Of a stretch of 64,000 nt of DNA, positions 27,158 through 36,370 are shown in pieces. Each line of letters starts with the position of its first letter. Position 1 is the first letter of the stretch. This DNA comes from Brevibacillus sp. JNUCC-41 (lineage in GTDB: Bacteria > Bacillota > Bacilli > Bacillales > DSM-1321). The position numbers and the translations under genes are program-made. The notes under the pieces are model-generated. The model was not told the origin of the DNA. It did no database searches and worked only from the letters and a program-made list of their open reading frames with translations. The stretch lies in the NCBI RefSeq assembly GCF_014844095.1, contig NZ_CP062163.1, positions 496,001 through 560,000 on the forward strand, read 5' to 3'.

Positions 27158-27784
27158 TCATTTAGTAAGGTTTTCCCTGATCAATCTAATGATGCTTTCA
27201 TAATAGGAAAGATCATGCGGAACGAACTCATCCCGTCCGACAAAGCTATCGATCTTCACCCTACGGCCTTCGTTATTCATTTCAAAGCCCTTAATATTCA
27301 CTTTGTCCTCTGCTCCGGTCCAAAGCTTTTCGAAGTCATTCAGCGCAACCTTCACCATTCCGGAGACCTCTTCTGGCTGCAGGGTGAAATCATCGAAGCT
27401 ATGTGCACTTTCATATAGAAAGACGTTTGCCAGTTCTTTGTCGATAAAATCTACTTTCGTTTGATGGTATTCAATGATCCCTAATGGAACCAACTCGTCA
27501 AAGGAAACGTCAATGCCTATTTCTTCTTTAATCTCCCTGACTCCGTCGTATACCGTTTCATGAGCCAGTAAATGGCCTGCAGCGGTAATATCCATTAGAT
27601 TCGGATAATCTTTTTTCATCGCACAACGATGCTGAAGATATAGGTAATCCACGCCCGCTTCCGAACTTGCGAACCAGCAATGGAAAACCTCATGCCAATG
27701 TCCCAATCTATGTACTTCCTCACGTGAAGCTACGCCTGTTTGAATGCGATTTGAATCGAAAACTTTCAGCAACTCAGTTTCCAT
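27158..27784 (-). CDS. NUDIX hydrolase
   Basis: 208 aa. The Nudix box is complete: GHLLAHETVYDGVREIKEEIGI, with the REIKEE metal-binding core. The N-terminal HEVFHCWF and LYLQHRC block is typical of isopentenyl-diphosphate-isomerase-like Nudix proteins of Bacillus, but no Idi active-site set is complete. Substrate unknown, some nucleoside-diphosphate derivative presumed. A small membrane protein gene precedes it by about 20 bases on the same strand. Confidence 0.85.
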   Translation of the reverse strand: METELLKVFDSNRIQTGVASREEVHRLGHWHEVFHCWFASSEAGVDYLYLQHRCAMKKDYPNLMDITAAGHLLAHETVYDGVREIKEEIGIDVSFDELVPLGIIEYHQTKVDFIDKELANVFLYESAHSFDDFTLQPEEVSGMVKVALNDFEKLWTGAEDKVNIKGFEMNNEGRRVKIDSFVGRDEFVPHDLSYYESIIRLIRENLTK

Positions 27785-27804
27785 GGAACTTCACTCCCAT
27801 TGCT

Positions 27805-28071
27805 TCATCCTTTTTCCTTTCGCCAATTTTTCGGGTTTAAATAACCTTTATATTTAGCAGCCACTTCTTTCCCGACCAAAAGCGCGCCTGCCCAAAACAT
27901 GACTTCCGCAAAGACGATTGCACCTGTTATGACCCCTGCTTTAGCCGCAGTCGAAAATGGCGTAAAAGGAGCTACGACAGGAATGATCCAAGTGAGAAGG
28001 GAAATGATCAGAAATCCCATCCCTACTTTGTAAAACCTCGATTTCTTTACTTCCTTACCTTCTTTATCCAA
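27805..28071 (-). CDS. small two-helix membrane protein (transporter-suffix-domain type)
   Basis: 88 aa from a TTG eight bases after GGAGG. Two membrane helices (about residues 17-35 and 45-67), each followed by basic residues, C-terminus YKGYLNPKNWRKEKG. This matches small Bacillus proteins named for a transporter suffix domain; the function is not known. Confidence 0.7.
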   Translation of the reverse strand: MDKEGKEVKKSRFYKVGMGFLIISLLTWIIPVVAPFTPFSTAAKAGVITGAIVFAEVMFWAGALLVGKEVAAKYKGYLNPKNWRKEKG

Positions 28072-28342
28072 TTAAATAACCTCCGTCATGATGATTTTCA
28101 TTTAATTACCCCGCCAGACATTCCACTTTCAAATAGTAATTGATTCTTTTTTTATACGTTCGAATGTTCATTTCGTTTCATAAATATGAGAAATAAATAA
28201 ATTCCATTTGAGGAAAACTAATGGAGGAATTTGATGAGAGGTCATGGGATCTATTAATGAATTGACTTTACTATTCTTAATAGATTTAATAATCTTATAC
28301 AAGCTATTCTTATAACACTTGCATGCAGGAAAGGAAAATACA
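28072..28342. other. intergenic region between divergent genes
   Basis: AT-rich; presumably holds the promoters of the small membrane protein and cutC. Nothing else recognised. Confidence 0.5.
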
Positions 28343-29023
28343 ATGTACATTGAATTCATTGCCACAACGATAGAAGATGCCATTATAATCGAAGAATCGG
28401 GCGCAGACCGAATCGAGCTTGTCAGTTCTTTGGCCGAGGGGGGATTAACTCCAAGCCACGCCCTGATAGAAGCTGTCGTCCATTCAGTAAAGATACCAGT
28501 CAACGTGATGGTGAGGCCCCATAGCCAGTCGTTTTGTTATACGCAAAAAGATTTGGAAATCATGAAAAAAGATATCCAAATCATTCGTTCACTTGGAGCG
28601 AACGGGGTCGTTTTGGGTGTATTAAATGAAAAAAATGAAATCAATCGACCTTACCTCGAAGAATTATTGACGGTATGTGAAGGTTTGGAGATTACATTCC
28701 ACCGAGCCATAGATGAAACAAACGACCCAGTCATTTCAGCTGAAACACTGGCACAATATCGAGAAATCACAACGATATTGACGTCAGGTGGGCATGGGGA
28801 TTTCCCCAGCCGCATGAAAACGATTCAACAAATGAAAAGAGTCTGCGGCGACATAGCGATACTGGTTGGAAGCGGCTTAAATAAGGATAATATCCTTGCT
28901 ATCCATTCCGAATTGCATACCGGTCACTATCATTTCGGTACGGCTGTTCGAAAAAACAACAGTATCATTGAAGGAGTTATATTAGAAAAAGCTAAGGAAA
29001 TCGTAAACATGCTAAAGAAATAA
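28343..29023 (+). CDS. cutC: CutC-family protein
   Basis: 226 aa TIM-barrel protein. Family signatures: IEFIATTIEDAIIIEESGADRIELVSSLAEGGLTPS and VNVMVRPHSQSFCYT, then TFHRAIDE and ILTSGGHGDFPSR. CutC was linked to copper homeostasis in E. coli, but copper function is disputed in several bacteria; sequence relatives also act in sugar or nucleotide metabolism. ATG after AAAGGA; terminator follows. Confidence 0.88.
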   Translation: MYIEFIATTIEDAIIIEESGADRIELVSSLAEGGLTPSHALIEAVVHSVKIPVNVMVRPHSQSFCYTQKDLEIMKKDIQIIRSLGANGVVLGVLNEKNEINRPYLEELLTVCEGLEITFHRAIDETNDPVISAETLAQYREITTILTSGGHGDFPSRMKTIQQMKRVCGDIAILVGSGLNKDNILAIHSELHTGHYHFGTAVRKNNSIIEGVILEKAKEIVNMLKK

Positions 29024-29029
29024 CGTCGG

Positions 29030-29055
29030 AAAGGGACCGCTTCTTTGGTCCCTTT
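29030..29055 (+). terminator. terminator after cutC
   Basis: Stem AAAGGGACC/GGTCCCTTT with a T-rich tail. Confidence 0.75.
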
Positions 29056-29075
29056 TATGATGCAGACCTCTTTTT

Positions 29076-29171
29076 TTATAAAAAGACCGAGTCCCAAAAC
29101 CAAATAAATAGTGCCGTCAAAAGGCAAGCAAGAACAGCCAGCGTTCCAATCGTTATAAGAAAAAGCGCCAT
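29076..29171 (-). CDS. possible 31-residue single-span membrane peptide
   Basis: MALFLITIGTLAVLACLLTA continues into a hydrophobic tail with three aromatic residues and a single Asp. The ATG is 11 bases behind the methyltransferase stop, with only a weak AAAGAAA site. It may be a real small protein or chance; base use is like the native flank, not the GC-rich gene. Confidence 0.35.
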   Translation of the reverse strand: MALFLITIGTLAVLACLLTALFIWFWDSVFL

Positions 29172-29184
29172 TAAAAACATTTCT

Positions 29185-30039
29185 TTACAGTGCGGGGCTG
29201 GTTCCAATTACGACAGTGGCGTCCCGTTCAACACACTTTACCACCCGTGGCATCACCCCGTATCCAGCAAAGATTTCCACGGTCTGCATCGCTTGCCGCT
29301 CACTGGTCTCGACTAACAAATGGGAGCCCGGTGCCAGCCAAAGTGTTGCCGAAGCTGCCACCCTTCGCTGGACATCAAGCCCGTCCGCCCCGCCGTCTAA
29401 TGCCACCCTCGCCTCATGCATGCGCGCTTCATGGGGTAGTAGACCGATTTCCTCAGTAGGGACGTATGGTGCGTTTGCGACCAGTACGTCAACACGTCCC
29501 CGTAAATTGGATGGAAGCGGTTCATAGAGATCCCCTTCGTATACCTGACCATTGACTGAAGTGACGTTACGACGCGCGCACCGCACCGCGGCCGGGTCAA
29601 TGTCGACGGCGTACAACTCGATATCTTCGAGAACATCGCCCACAGCGGAGCCAACCGCGCCCGTACCACAGCACAAGTCAACCACGACTGCTCCTGGCAT
29701 AGCAAGTGCTGCCGCTTGGCGGACTAAAAACTCGGTCCGTCTGCGGGGTACGAAGACTCAGGGGTCAACTTCTATCCGGATACCGCAGAATTCCGCCCAG
29801 CCAATGACGTGTTCAAGGGGCAAACCCGCTATCCGTCTATCCACCATCCCGGCCAATTCGGCCGTTGTCCCTGCCGCGCTGATGAGCAACCGGGCCTCTT
29901 CCTCGGCGTAAACACAACCTGCGGCCCGAAGTTTAGTGACGATGCTTATATAAATGGCCTTTCCATTAAAAACAGCCACTTTACTTCCATCAACATCATT
30001 AATTTCCCCGAGGTTAAAGGCGGCATCTCTAAATTCCAT
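29185..30039 (-). pseudogene. PrmC/HemK-like protein N5-glutamine methyltransferase, in-frame TGA
   Basis: Adenosylmethionine-dependent methyltransferase of the release-factor type. Motif I VVDLCCGTGAVG, the acidic residue in YAVDIDPAAVRCARRN and catalytic NPPY variant VANAPYVPTEEIG are present. Reading from ATG after AGGGGG gives about 95 residues, then TGA (29758-29760) exactly where Gly is expected in VDPGVFVPRRRTEF; the frame continues intact to the end. Roughly 29185-29940 is markedly GC-rich (near 57 percent by eye) against AT-rich flanks, and the first 30 codons have host-like composition, suggesting a transferred gene fused to a native start. Read-through, a sequencing error or a pseudogene are all possible. 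Confidence 0.75.
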
Positions 30040-30139
30040 AAGTTTCCCCCTATTCTCAATAAATCTGAATATTAAAAATATTACCACAACTATAGTATAC
30101 AGCTTCTTAAACTGACCGTCCCTTTAGCTATAAAATAAA

Positions 30140-30159
30140 AAGGTTGCCGGAGCAACCTT
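30140..30159 (-). terminator. terminator after the MerR gene
   Basis: AAGGTTGC/GCAACCTT with a four-base loop, then TTTTATTTT on the minus strand. Confidence 0.8.
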
Positions 30160-30175
30160 CCATCTAATCTGGGAA

Positions 30176-30913
30176 TCAATTTTTGTTAGCGTCAGCAAAA
30201 TGACCCATCGCATCACACATGAATTTTGCTAAACCATCACCGTATTTGTCGATATTTTTAGTGAAACGTTGATCATTCACGTACATTTGACCTAATCCCT
30301 TGAAAGCATCAAGTGAGTATGTGCCGAAGTTATTGTTCAAACAATCATACCATTCTTTAATTGCCTCTTGTGCCTCCTCCGACTTGGGCGAGTCATTTCG
30401 GATTGACGCAAGTTTGATATAGATTTCAGATACAATATTCTGTGCATCTTTGGACATGCCCGCCACTTTAGCCTTCGACTCATCGACAGCTTTATCCCCC
30501 CAAAGCTTGCGGGCTTCTTCTTCATATGGATTCTGACTGAAATCAAATCCTTCAAATTTTTCTTTATTCGTCATTTGAATTTCCCCTTTCATATGCTTAA
30601 TCGATTTTTCGACCGTCTTAATTAATTTATCGAGCTGACTGCGTTTTTCCAGTAACATTTTTTGATGTTGCATTAACGCATCTTGTTTATCAAACGAAGA
30701 GCTGCTTATCATTTGTTTTATTTCCTTTAACGGCATGCCAAGTTCCCTGAAAAACAGGATTTGCTGCAACATCTCAAGATTATCATTCGAATAAAGGCGA
30801 TAACCTGATTCGGTTATTTCCTCTGGCGATAATAACCCGATTTCATCATAATAATGCAGTGTCCGCACACTAATGCCAACTATATCGGCCAGCTCTTTCA
30901 CTTTCATTGGCAC
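30176..30913 (-). CDS. MerR-family regulator with TipAS ligand domain
   Basis: 245 aa. N-terminal MerR HTH (VKELADIVGISVRTLHYYDEIGLL), coiled-coil dimerisation helix about residues 75-110, then a TipAS antibiotic-recognition domain (about 120-245; NPYEEEARKLWGD, MYVNDQRFTKNID, FMCDAMGHFAD). Relatives (TipA, Mta, SkgA) bind drugs or sense stress and activate efflux genes and themselves. GTG start nine bases after AGGAGG. No target gene lies beside it. Confidence 0.88.
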   Translation of the reverse strand: MPMKVKELADIVGISVRTLHYYDEIGLLSPEEITESGYRLYSNDNLEMLQQILFFRELGMPLKEIKQMISSSSFDKQDALMQHQKMLLEKRSQLDKLIKTVEKSIKHMKGEIQMTNKEKFEGFDFSQNPYEEEARKLWGDKAVDESKAKVAGMSKDAQNIVSEIYIKLASIRNDSPKSEEAQEAIKEWYDCLNNNFGTYSLDAFKGLGQMYVNDQRFTKNIDKYGDGLAKFMCDAMGHFADANKN

Positions 30914-31174
30914 TGCTTCTTACCTCCTTTCGATATCATTTACTTTAAGGTATTACGCAACGTCAGAGTCAAATGGAAAAATGAAAATTTTCCGCCCAAT
31001 TACAAAAGACGATCCTTCCCAATGAAGAATCGCATGTTAGTAGAACTCACTCTATGTAAAAGCTTAGGATTAAAGCTAAATCTACAAAATTTTCCCATTA
31101 CTCGTGAATTAAACAATTTTCATTCATGGGGCGTATACTCTGCATGAAAGTCAGCTCTGATCTTGGCTTTCCTT

Positions 31175-32029
31175 CTATCTCCAATGATCGGGAATGCTTA
31201 ATGTGCGCGGCAATTTTGTCTTTGTATCGCCTTTAGCCGAGTTAATCTGTGCTTGTGTGATGAAGAAACTCCCGGTGAGATCGGCACCGCTTAAATCAGC
31301 GTCCCTAAAGTCTGCACCGATAAGATCCGTCACTCTCATGTCTGCTTCTCTGAGGTCGGATGCGATAAGTAAAGCTCCTCTTAAGTTCGCTCCCCTAAGG
31401 TCAGCGCCTCTCAACTTTGCACCGATAAGGTCACTTCCCCTGCCTATTTTGTTCTGTTTTTTCTGTTTTTTATTTTTATTAAATGATGCCTTTTCACGTA
31501 CGAGTTCACTTGTGCGCAGAAGCAAATCATTAACGATCGCTCTATGAGCTGGTACATTCAGGTCCATGATAGACTTTGGACTTTGCTTAGTGAGATATTC
31601 CGTTTCTTCGAAAGCAGCCTGCAAATCTTGATAAAGAGGTTTCGCATCTTCTAAATTCAGTGCTTCATTTAAGTAACAAAGCATTTCATGAAGTTGTTGC
31701 ATAATAGGAAACACATCGAACATTTCCTTTGCTGACGCTGGGTTGTCTCTCCAATCGTTTCCAGCATATGTGAGTTGAGATACCTTTTGCCCCGCACCGA
31801 AGCATTCATATACCGTACAGCCCCTAAAACCTTTTGCTCTGAGATTTTCATGGATGCCGCAACGATAATCCGATTGAAGGTTTGAACATGGTGTACCCCC
31901 ATCTTTATCAAATGCAAAATCAGCAGATTTTGCATAAGGCAAAGCTACACAGCACAAACCAAAACAATTCTCACAGTCTGCACGTAAATGGTTAAGAATA
32001 CTATCGTGATTCGTTAATTGATTAAACAA
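31175..32029 (-). CDS. Cys-rich N-terminal domain plus pentapeptide-repeat protein
   Basis: 284 aa from TTG after GAAGGAAG. The N-terminal 80 residues have eight Cys (CENCFGLCC, PCSN, YRCGIH, GCTVYEC), an arrangement that could bind Fe-S or zinc (YkgJ-like). A helical middle and a Lys-rich linker follow, then about eleven A(D/N)LXX pentapeptides (LRGADLRGANLRGALLIASD and on), forming a right-handed beta-helix. Pentapeptide proteins can mimic DNA and shield gyrase, but this layout is not that of Qnr; function unknown. Confidence 0.75.
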   Translation of the reverse strand: MFNQLTNHDSILNHLRADCENCFGLCCVALPYAKSADFAFDKDGGTPCSNLQSDYRCGIHENLRAKGFRGCTVYECFGAGQKVSQLTYAGNDWRDNPASAKEMFDVFPIMQQLHEMLCYLNEALNLEDAKPLYQDLQAAFEETEYLTKQSPKSIMDLNVPAHRAIVNDLLLRTSELVREKASFNKNKKQKKQNKIGRGSDLIGAKLRGADLRGANLRGALLIASDLREADMRVTDLIGADFRDADLSGADLTGSFFITQAQINSAKGDTKTKLPRTLSIPDHWR

Positions 32030-32071
32030 TCCTTACACTTCCTTCTATTAAATACAACCAATCGTTTCATG

Positions 32072-32551
32072 CTAGTTGATTTTTTTGTTTTCTTCTATAG
32101 AATTTAGTTCTTCCCATTCTTCAAGTGAAAGTTTTTCGGTCATATGCTTATATGCATCAGGGACTTTTATCGAACACATGAGTTCGAGGCTATTTCCATC
32201 TGGGTCATTGAAATAGACGGAAGCGTTACCTTGGTGCGGGCGCACAAAAGGTTCAATCGATTTCCTTTTTCCAAAAGGGACGACTTCAATTTTCAGGGAT
32301 TGGAGCCAAGTTAATGCATTTTTCATATTTTCATAAGATACCCGAAATGCGATATGCCTTAGTGAAGGGTGGTATGGAGTTTGATATTCTTTCCCTTCCC
32401 ATAATCCGACCCAGCTTTTGTTTTCCTCTATCCAAAAGAAGGCAGTATCTTCATCCCTCCAGGCTAGTTTCAAGCCTATTTTCTTATAAAAATCCATAGA
32501 GATGGCCAGGTCCTTGACGGGCAGATGGGCTTCATATAAACCTTCTATCAT
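32072..32551 (-). CDS. VOC-family (glyoxalase/dioxygenase-fold) protein
   Basis: 159 aa, single VOC domain with metal-ligand-like positions in EAHLPVKDL, RHIAFRVS and SLELMC. C-terminal 30-residue extension. Substrate not recognisable; fosfomycin-thiol transferase motifs are absent. ATG after AAGGAG. Confidence 0.75.
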   Translation of the reverse strand: MIEGLYEAHLPVKDLAISMDFYKKIGLKLAWRDEDTAFFWIEENKSWVGLWEGKEYQTPYHPSLRHIAFRVSYENMKNALTWLQSLKIEVVPFGKRKSIEPFVRPHQGNASVYFNDPDGNSLELMCSIKVPDAYKHMTEKLSLEEWEELNSIEENKKIN

Positions 32552-32673
32552 ATTATATTCTCCTTCTCTTTTTAAATAATGAAATCTTTTGCAGCGAAAA
32601 TATCTCGGGATTATTTCTTCATCTTTTATATCCTTTACAATTTATACGGTCTACTATATAGAAGAAATTGGAT

Positions 32674-33186
32674 TTAAAGGATCCTACCATAATGGTAGAA
32701 TATTAGCTTTTGACCGGAATCCGCACAAATTCCCTCATTAATCGATATCCTTTCAAAACCGTTTTTCACTAATACCTTTTGGGAGGCAATGTTGTCGCTT
32801 GTCGTTTTGGCTTGTATTTGATTCACATTCAATTCCGGCGCCAGATTAACCAAAAGCTTTAAAGCTTCATTTGCTATCCCCATTTGCGTAAACGCTTCAC
32901 CGATTCTGTAACCGACATGAGCCGTACCCTTAATGGGATCGATATCCACAAGGTTAATCCTGCCGACGATTATGCCTGAAGCATCCTTAATTAAATAAAA
33001 AGAGGAGATTGCCTCTTCTTGTTCTTTTAATAATTCCTTGTGCCTGATCTCAAACGTTCCAAAACGATAATAATCATCTCCCCGGCCTGGCACCGTTTGC
33101 TCGAAAAACCTTCTATTATTGCATTCAAATGCAAATAACGCTTGTGCATCCTGTTCATTTAGCCTGTGAATGTATATATCCATCAT
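32674..33186 (-). CDS. GNAT-family N-acetyltransferase (RimJ/RimL type)
   Basis: 170 aa. The acetyl-CoA core is seen as VGRINLVDIDPIKGTAHVGYRIGEAFTQMGIANEAL, then KTTSDNIASQKVLVKNGF. It may acetylate a protein N-terminus or small amine; no neighbour hints at the target. Confidence 0.82.
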   Translation of the reverse strand: MMDIYIHRLNEQDAQALFAFECNNRRFFEQTVPGRGDDYYRFGTFEIRHKELLKEQEEAISSFYLIKDASGIIVGRINLVDIDPIKGTAHVGYRIGEAFTQMGIANEALKLLVNLAPELNVNQIQAKTTSDNIASQKVLVKNGFERISINEGICADSGQKLIFYHYGRIL

Positions 33187-33624
33187 TGCTTCATCCTTTC
33201 AAAAAAAGCCATGCATACGCGACCTAATATATCATTCAAGAAAACCAAGGGATTATCCTTCATCATAAATATATATCGAATATTTTTTATTCAACAGTCT
33301 TTAGCAGCAATCAACATCCTTCCCAACAAAACCAGGAAGTGCTCCCAAAGAGTTGGTATTGGATGATATCGTGATTGATTTGAAGAAGTAATAATTTTAT
33401 CTATGAGAGGCATACTTAACCATTAATCCGAGAGTGGAGAAAGGTTCATGTATACCTCTTTTTTGTGACTTCTTATTCAGTCCATGAATAAGGATATATA
33501 CATGAATTAGTTAAAAAGTCAAAAATAAATTATTTTCTTCTGGTAAAAAATCAACGGATGATGTATCATAGTCTTCAGATATTTATTATTCTTATTTGGT
33601 TAATCGGAATTAGGGGGAATATAT
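33187..33624. other. intergenic region with structured element upstream of tcyP
   Basis: The 10-bp arms TTCATGTATA (33445) and TATACATGAA (33497) flank an inner hairpin CTTATTC/GAATAAG. No known riboswitch consensus matched. The tcyP promoter must lie in the right half. Confidence 0.4.
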
Positions 33625-35013
33625 ATGATTGGTTATGTGTTTTTAAATCTTGCCATAATGCTCGTTCTTTTAGGCGTTTTATTTTACATGAATAAGAAGC
33701 ATGTTTCCTTTACAAAAAGGGTCTTTACTGGACTTGGTTTAGGGATTGTATTCGGACTTCTTTTGCAGTATTTCTATGAGCCCCAGTCAGAAGCGATCGT
33801 TAAATCGGTCGATTGGTTTAACATTGTAGGTTCGGGCTATGTCAAGTTCCTGCAAATGATCGTCATGCCGCTTGTCTTCATTTCGATCTTATCCGCATTC
33901 ACAAGATTGAAACTGACTAGCAATATTGGAAAGATCAGTGTGCTGATCATCGGAATCCTGCTTGGGACGACGGCGATTGCAGCAGCTGTTGGGATCACCT
34001 CGGCAACTGTATTCAATTTGGAAGCCGTTCAAATTGAGCAAGGGGAAGCGGAGTTAAGCCGCGGGGATCAAATCTCGGAAACTTACGGTACGATTCAGGA
34101 TAAAACGATGCCACAGCAAATCCTTGAATTGATTCCGTCCAATCCGTTCCTTGATTTAACGGGAGCACGTCCGACATCAACCATTTCCGTTGTAATTTTT
34201 GCTGCATTCCTTGGGATTGCCTATTTAGGAGTAAAACGCAAGCAGCCTGAACATGCTGAATTTTTTGCTAAAATAGTAGATACATTGCACAGCATCATCA
34301 TGCGTGTCGTAACATTGATCCTGCGATTAACGCCTTACGGGATCTTGGCGATCATGACGAAGACGGTAGCTACGAGTGATTTGGATGCCATCCTGAAACT
34401 GGGGAAATTCGTGGGAGCCTCTTATGTCGCCCTGATTGTCATGTTCCTCATCCATCTGCTATTGCTGATGCTTGCAGGATTGAACCCAATCGTATATTTA
34501 AGAAAAGCTTTCCCGGTATTATCGTTTGCCTTCACTTCAAGAACAAGTGCAGGAGCTCTTCCATTGAACATCCAAACACAGAAACAACTAGGGGTGTCGG
34601 AAGGTATTGCCAACTTTGCCGGATCCTTCGGCTTGTCGATCGGTCAAAACGGCTGTGCCGGAATCTATCCGGCCATGTTAGCGGTCATGATCGCTCCAAC
34701 GGTTGGAATCAACCCGCTGGACCCTTCATTTATAGCCATGTTGATTGCCATCGTGGCCATTAGCTCTTTCGGGGTTGCAGGTGTAGGCGGAGGAGCAACC
34801 TTTGCTGCCATCCTGGTATTATCTGCAATGAACTTGCCAATCGCCTTGGCCGGACTGTTGATTTCCGTCGAGCCATTGATCGATATGGGAAGAACGGCTG
34901 TGAATGTCAGCGGAAGCATGACTTCCGGTATTCTGACCAGTAAAATAACGGGCGACCTGGATAAGGAACAGTTCAGCGAAGAATCATCTTTGAAAATAGA
35001 AGCTGAAATGTAA
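33625..35013 (+). CDS. tcyP: L-cystine symporter TcyP
   Basis: 462 aa dicarboxylate/amino acid:cation symporter (DAACS) fold with eight membrane spans and two re-entrant loops. The sequence DWFNIVGSGYVKFLQMIVMPLVFISI and the motif FTSRTSAGALPLNIQTQ follow TcyP (YhcL) of B. subtilis rather than GltP/DctP. Imports cystine as a sulfur source. RBS AGGGGG. Confidence 0.9.
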   Translation: MIGYVFLNLAIMLVLLGVLFYMNKKHVSFTKRVFTGLGLGIVFGLLLQYFYEPQSEAIVKSVDWFNIVGSGYVKFLQMIVMPLVFISILSAFTRLKLTSNIGKISVLIIGILLGTTAIAAAVGITSATVFNLEAVQIEQGEAELSRGDQISETYGTIQDKTMPQQILELIPSNPFLDLTGARPTSTISVVIFAAFLGIAYLGVKRKQPEHAEFFAKIVDTLHSIIMRVVTLILRLTPYGILAIMTKTVATSDLDAILKLGKFVGASYVALIVMFLIHLLLLMLAGLNPIVYLRKAFPVLSFAFTSRTSAGALPLNIQTQKQLGVSEGIANFAGSFGLSIGQNGCAGIYPAMLAVMIAPTVGINPLDPSFIAMLIAIVAISSFGVAGVGGGATFAAILVLSAMNLPIALAGLLISVEPLIDMGRTAVNVSGSMTSGILTSKITGDLDKEQFSEESSLKIEAEM

Positions 35014-35016
35014 AAT

Positions 35017-35060
35017 AAAAAGCATCGGACTTCCTGTCATGGGAAGTCTGATGCTTTTTT
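35017..35060 (+). terminator. terminator after tcyP
   Basis: Stem AAAAGCATCGGACTTCC/GGGAAGTCTGATGCTTTT. Confidence 0.85.
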
Positions 35061-35096
35061 ATTTGCCTATACATTGGAACCTGCAGGTAAAACACT

Positions 35097-35858
35097 TCAA
35101 CTGCTTTTGGTTTTCCTGATCGTATATCCACAATAAATGAGGATACCCAGCATCGTTATTAAACTGCTCAGTATCAAATTAACGTCCCCTTGGTAATGGG
35201 TCTGTTTCAATAAAACTTCAGGTGCAAAAAGGAGGATCGGAATGATGATGGAAACCCAGGATTTGCTCCATAAGGATATGAGGATGAATATTGAAATGGC
35301 TAGTATTACAGCAATAATATTACCTGTGTTTTCAAATTCAATAAACGTTGTGCTATAGATCTCACTAAACAAAATTAAACCTGCAAATAATGCAATCGAG
35401 ATTATGCCTAGTCCATATAGGAGTGCACCTTGCTTTACCTTGGATAATTTATGACTAGCCATATACCTAAAAGATAACATATAACCGAATATTGAAAGGA
35501 TTGCCGCCAAAGGGTAGCCAATGATTTCCAATAATGAAAATCCAATCCCACCATTTATAGCTTTTGCAATAATCCAATAGGAAAATGCCCCGATTAAAAT
35601 CATCGCTATATATTTCAGCCATCCCTTAAAATCAACTGACATTTCATCAGAAAGAAGTTTCATGTACTCTTTTGGACTTCTGCCTATGATATGCTCTACA
35701 CTTTTTTCATTCCTCTCCGCTTCGAAAAGATGGACCTCTAACTCTTCGATGAGATCCTCGATTTCAGCCGTTTTCTTTCCACTTGAAAAAAGGTATAATC
35801 TGAGGTCTTCTAAAAAGAGTTGACTTTCCCTGGATAACGCTTTGTTAACATCAAGCAC
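35097..35858 (-). CDS. HAAS-domain membrane protein partnered with PadR
   Basis: 253 aa. N-terminal cytoplasmic helical domain (about 1-80; LEDLRLYLFSSGKKTAEIEDLIEELEVHLFEAE), like HAAS/DUF1700 proteins, followed by six or so membrane spans. Immediately follows the PadR gene (three-base gap, GTG start). HAAS proteins commonly pair with PadR repressors as signalling or stress modules. Confidence 0.78.
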   Translation of the reverse strand: MLDVNKALSRESQLFLEDLRLYLFSSGKKTAEIEDLIEELEVHLFEAERNEKSVEHIIGRSPKEYMKLLSDEMSVDFKGWLKYIAMILIGAFSYWIIAKAINGGIGFSLLEIIGYPLAAILSIFGYMLSFRYMASHKLSKVKQGALLYGLGIISIALFAGLILFSEIYSTTFIEFENTGNIIAVILAISIFILISLWSKSWVSIIIPILLFAPEVLLKQTHYQGDVNLILSSLITMLGILIYCGYTIRKTKSS

Positions 35859-35860
35859 CT

Positions 35861-36190
35861 TTACATTCCCCCGTTGTTTTTCACTATTTTATTTACATTT
35901 GAACTTAGCTTATTCCACCGGTCAATGAAGACTTCCAGTTCGCTTTCGCCTTTTTCAGATAAAGAGTAATACTTCCGACTAGGACCTGCTGTTGATTTCT
36001 TTAAAGTCGTAATTACTAATTTTTCCTTCTGCATGCGAATTAATAATGGATAAATGGTACCTTCACTTAAAGAATCAAACCCATATCCCCCAAGCTTTTC
36101 GGCTAATTCGTACCCGTAAACCTCCCCCTCTTTAATGATCGCTAACAGACAACCTTCCAAAATCCCTTTAAGCATTTGAGTTGATGCCAT
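35861..36190 (-). CDS. PadR-family transcriptional regulator
   Basis: 109 aa winged HTH of the short PadR-s2 class: ILEGCLLAIIKEGEVYGYELAEKL and SEGTIYPLLIRMQKEKLV, then the short dimer helix. ATG after GGAGGTGA. Two near-identical dyads upstream probably bind it, giving autoregulation of this two-gene operon. Confidence 0.88.
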   Translation of the reverse strand: MASTQMLKGILEGCLLAIIKEGEVYGYELAEKLGGYGFDSLSEGTIYPLLIRMQKEKLVITTLKKSTAGPSRKYYSLSEKGESELEVFIDRWNKLSSNVNKIVKNNGGM

Positions 36191-36216
36191 GGATATTGAA
36201 TCACCTCCCCCTTTGT

Positions 36217-36287
36217 CTTGTATAACAAGGTATTAGTTCAAAAAAATATTTACTTCATTTTACATTTACACTACCTTGTAATGCAAG
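36217..36287 (-). promoter_or_regulatory. PadR operon promoter with paired dyads
   Basis: CTTGTATAACAAG (36217-36229) and CTTGTAATGCAAG (36275-36287) are the same 5-3-5 dyad. The upstream one overlaps the -35 TTGCAT, with -10 TAAAAT 18 bases on. Confidence 0.6.
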
Positions 36288-36370
36288 TGTTTATTTCCTC
36301 ATTATCCCTTTAGTGGGATTTATTCTTTTTTTGACGATTTATTTGAGCTACTTATTTTTTTATGTCCATT

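Noticed and set aside
33400..33520. Possible SAM or other riboswitch upstream of tcyP
   Set aside because: A GAGAGTGGAG-like string recalls the S-box, but the remaining conserved segments and terminator are absent.
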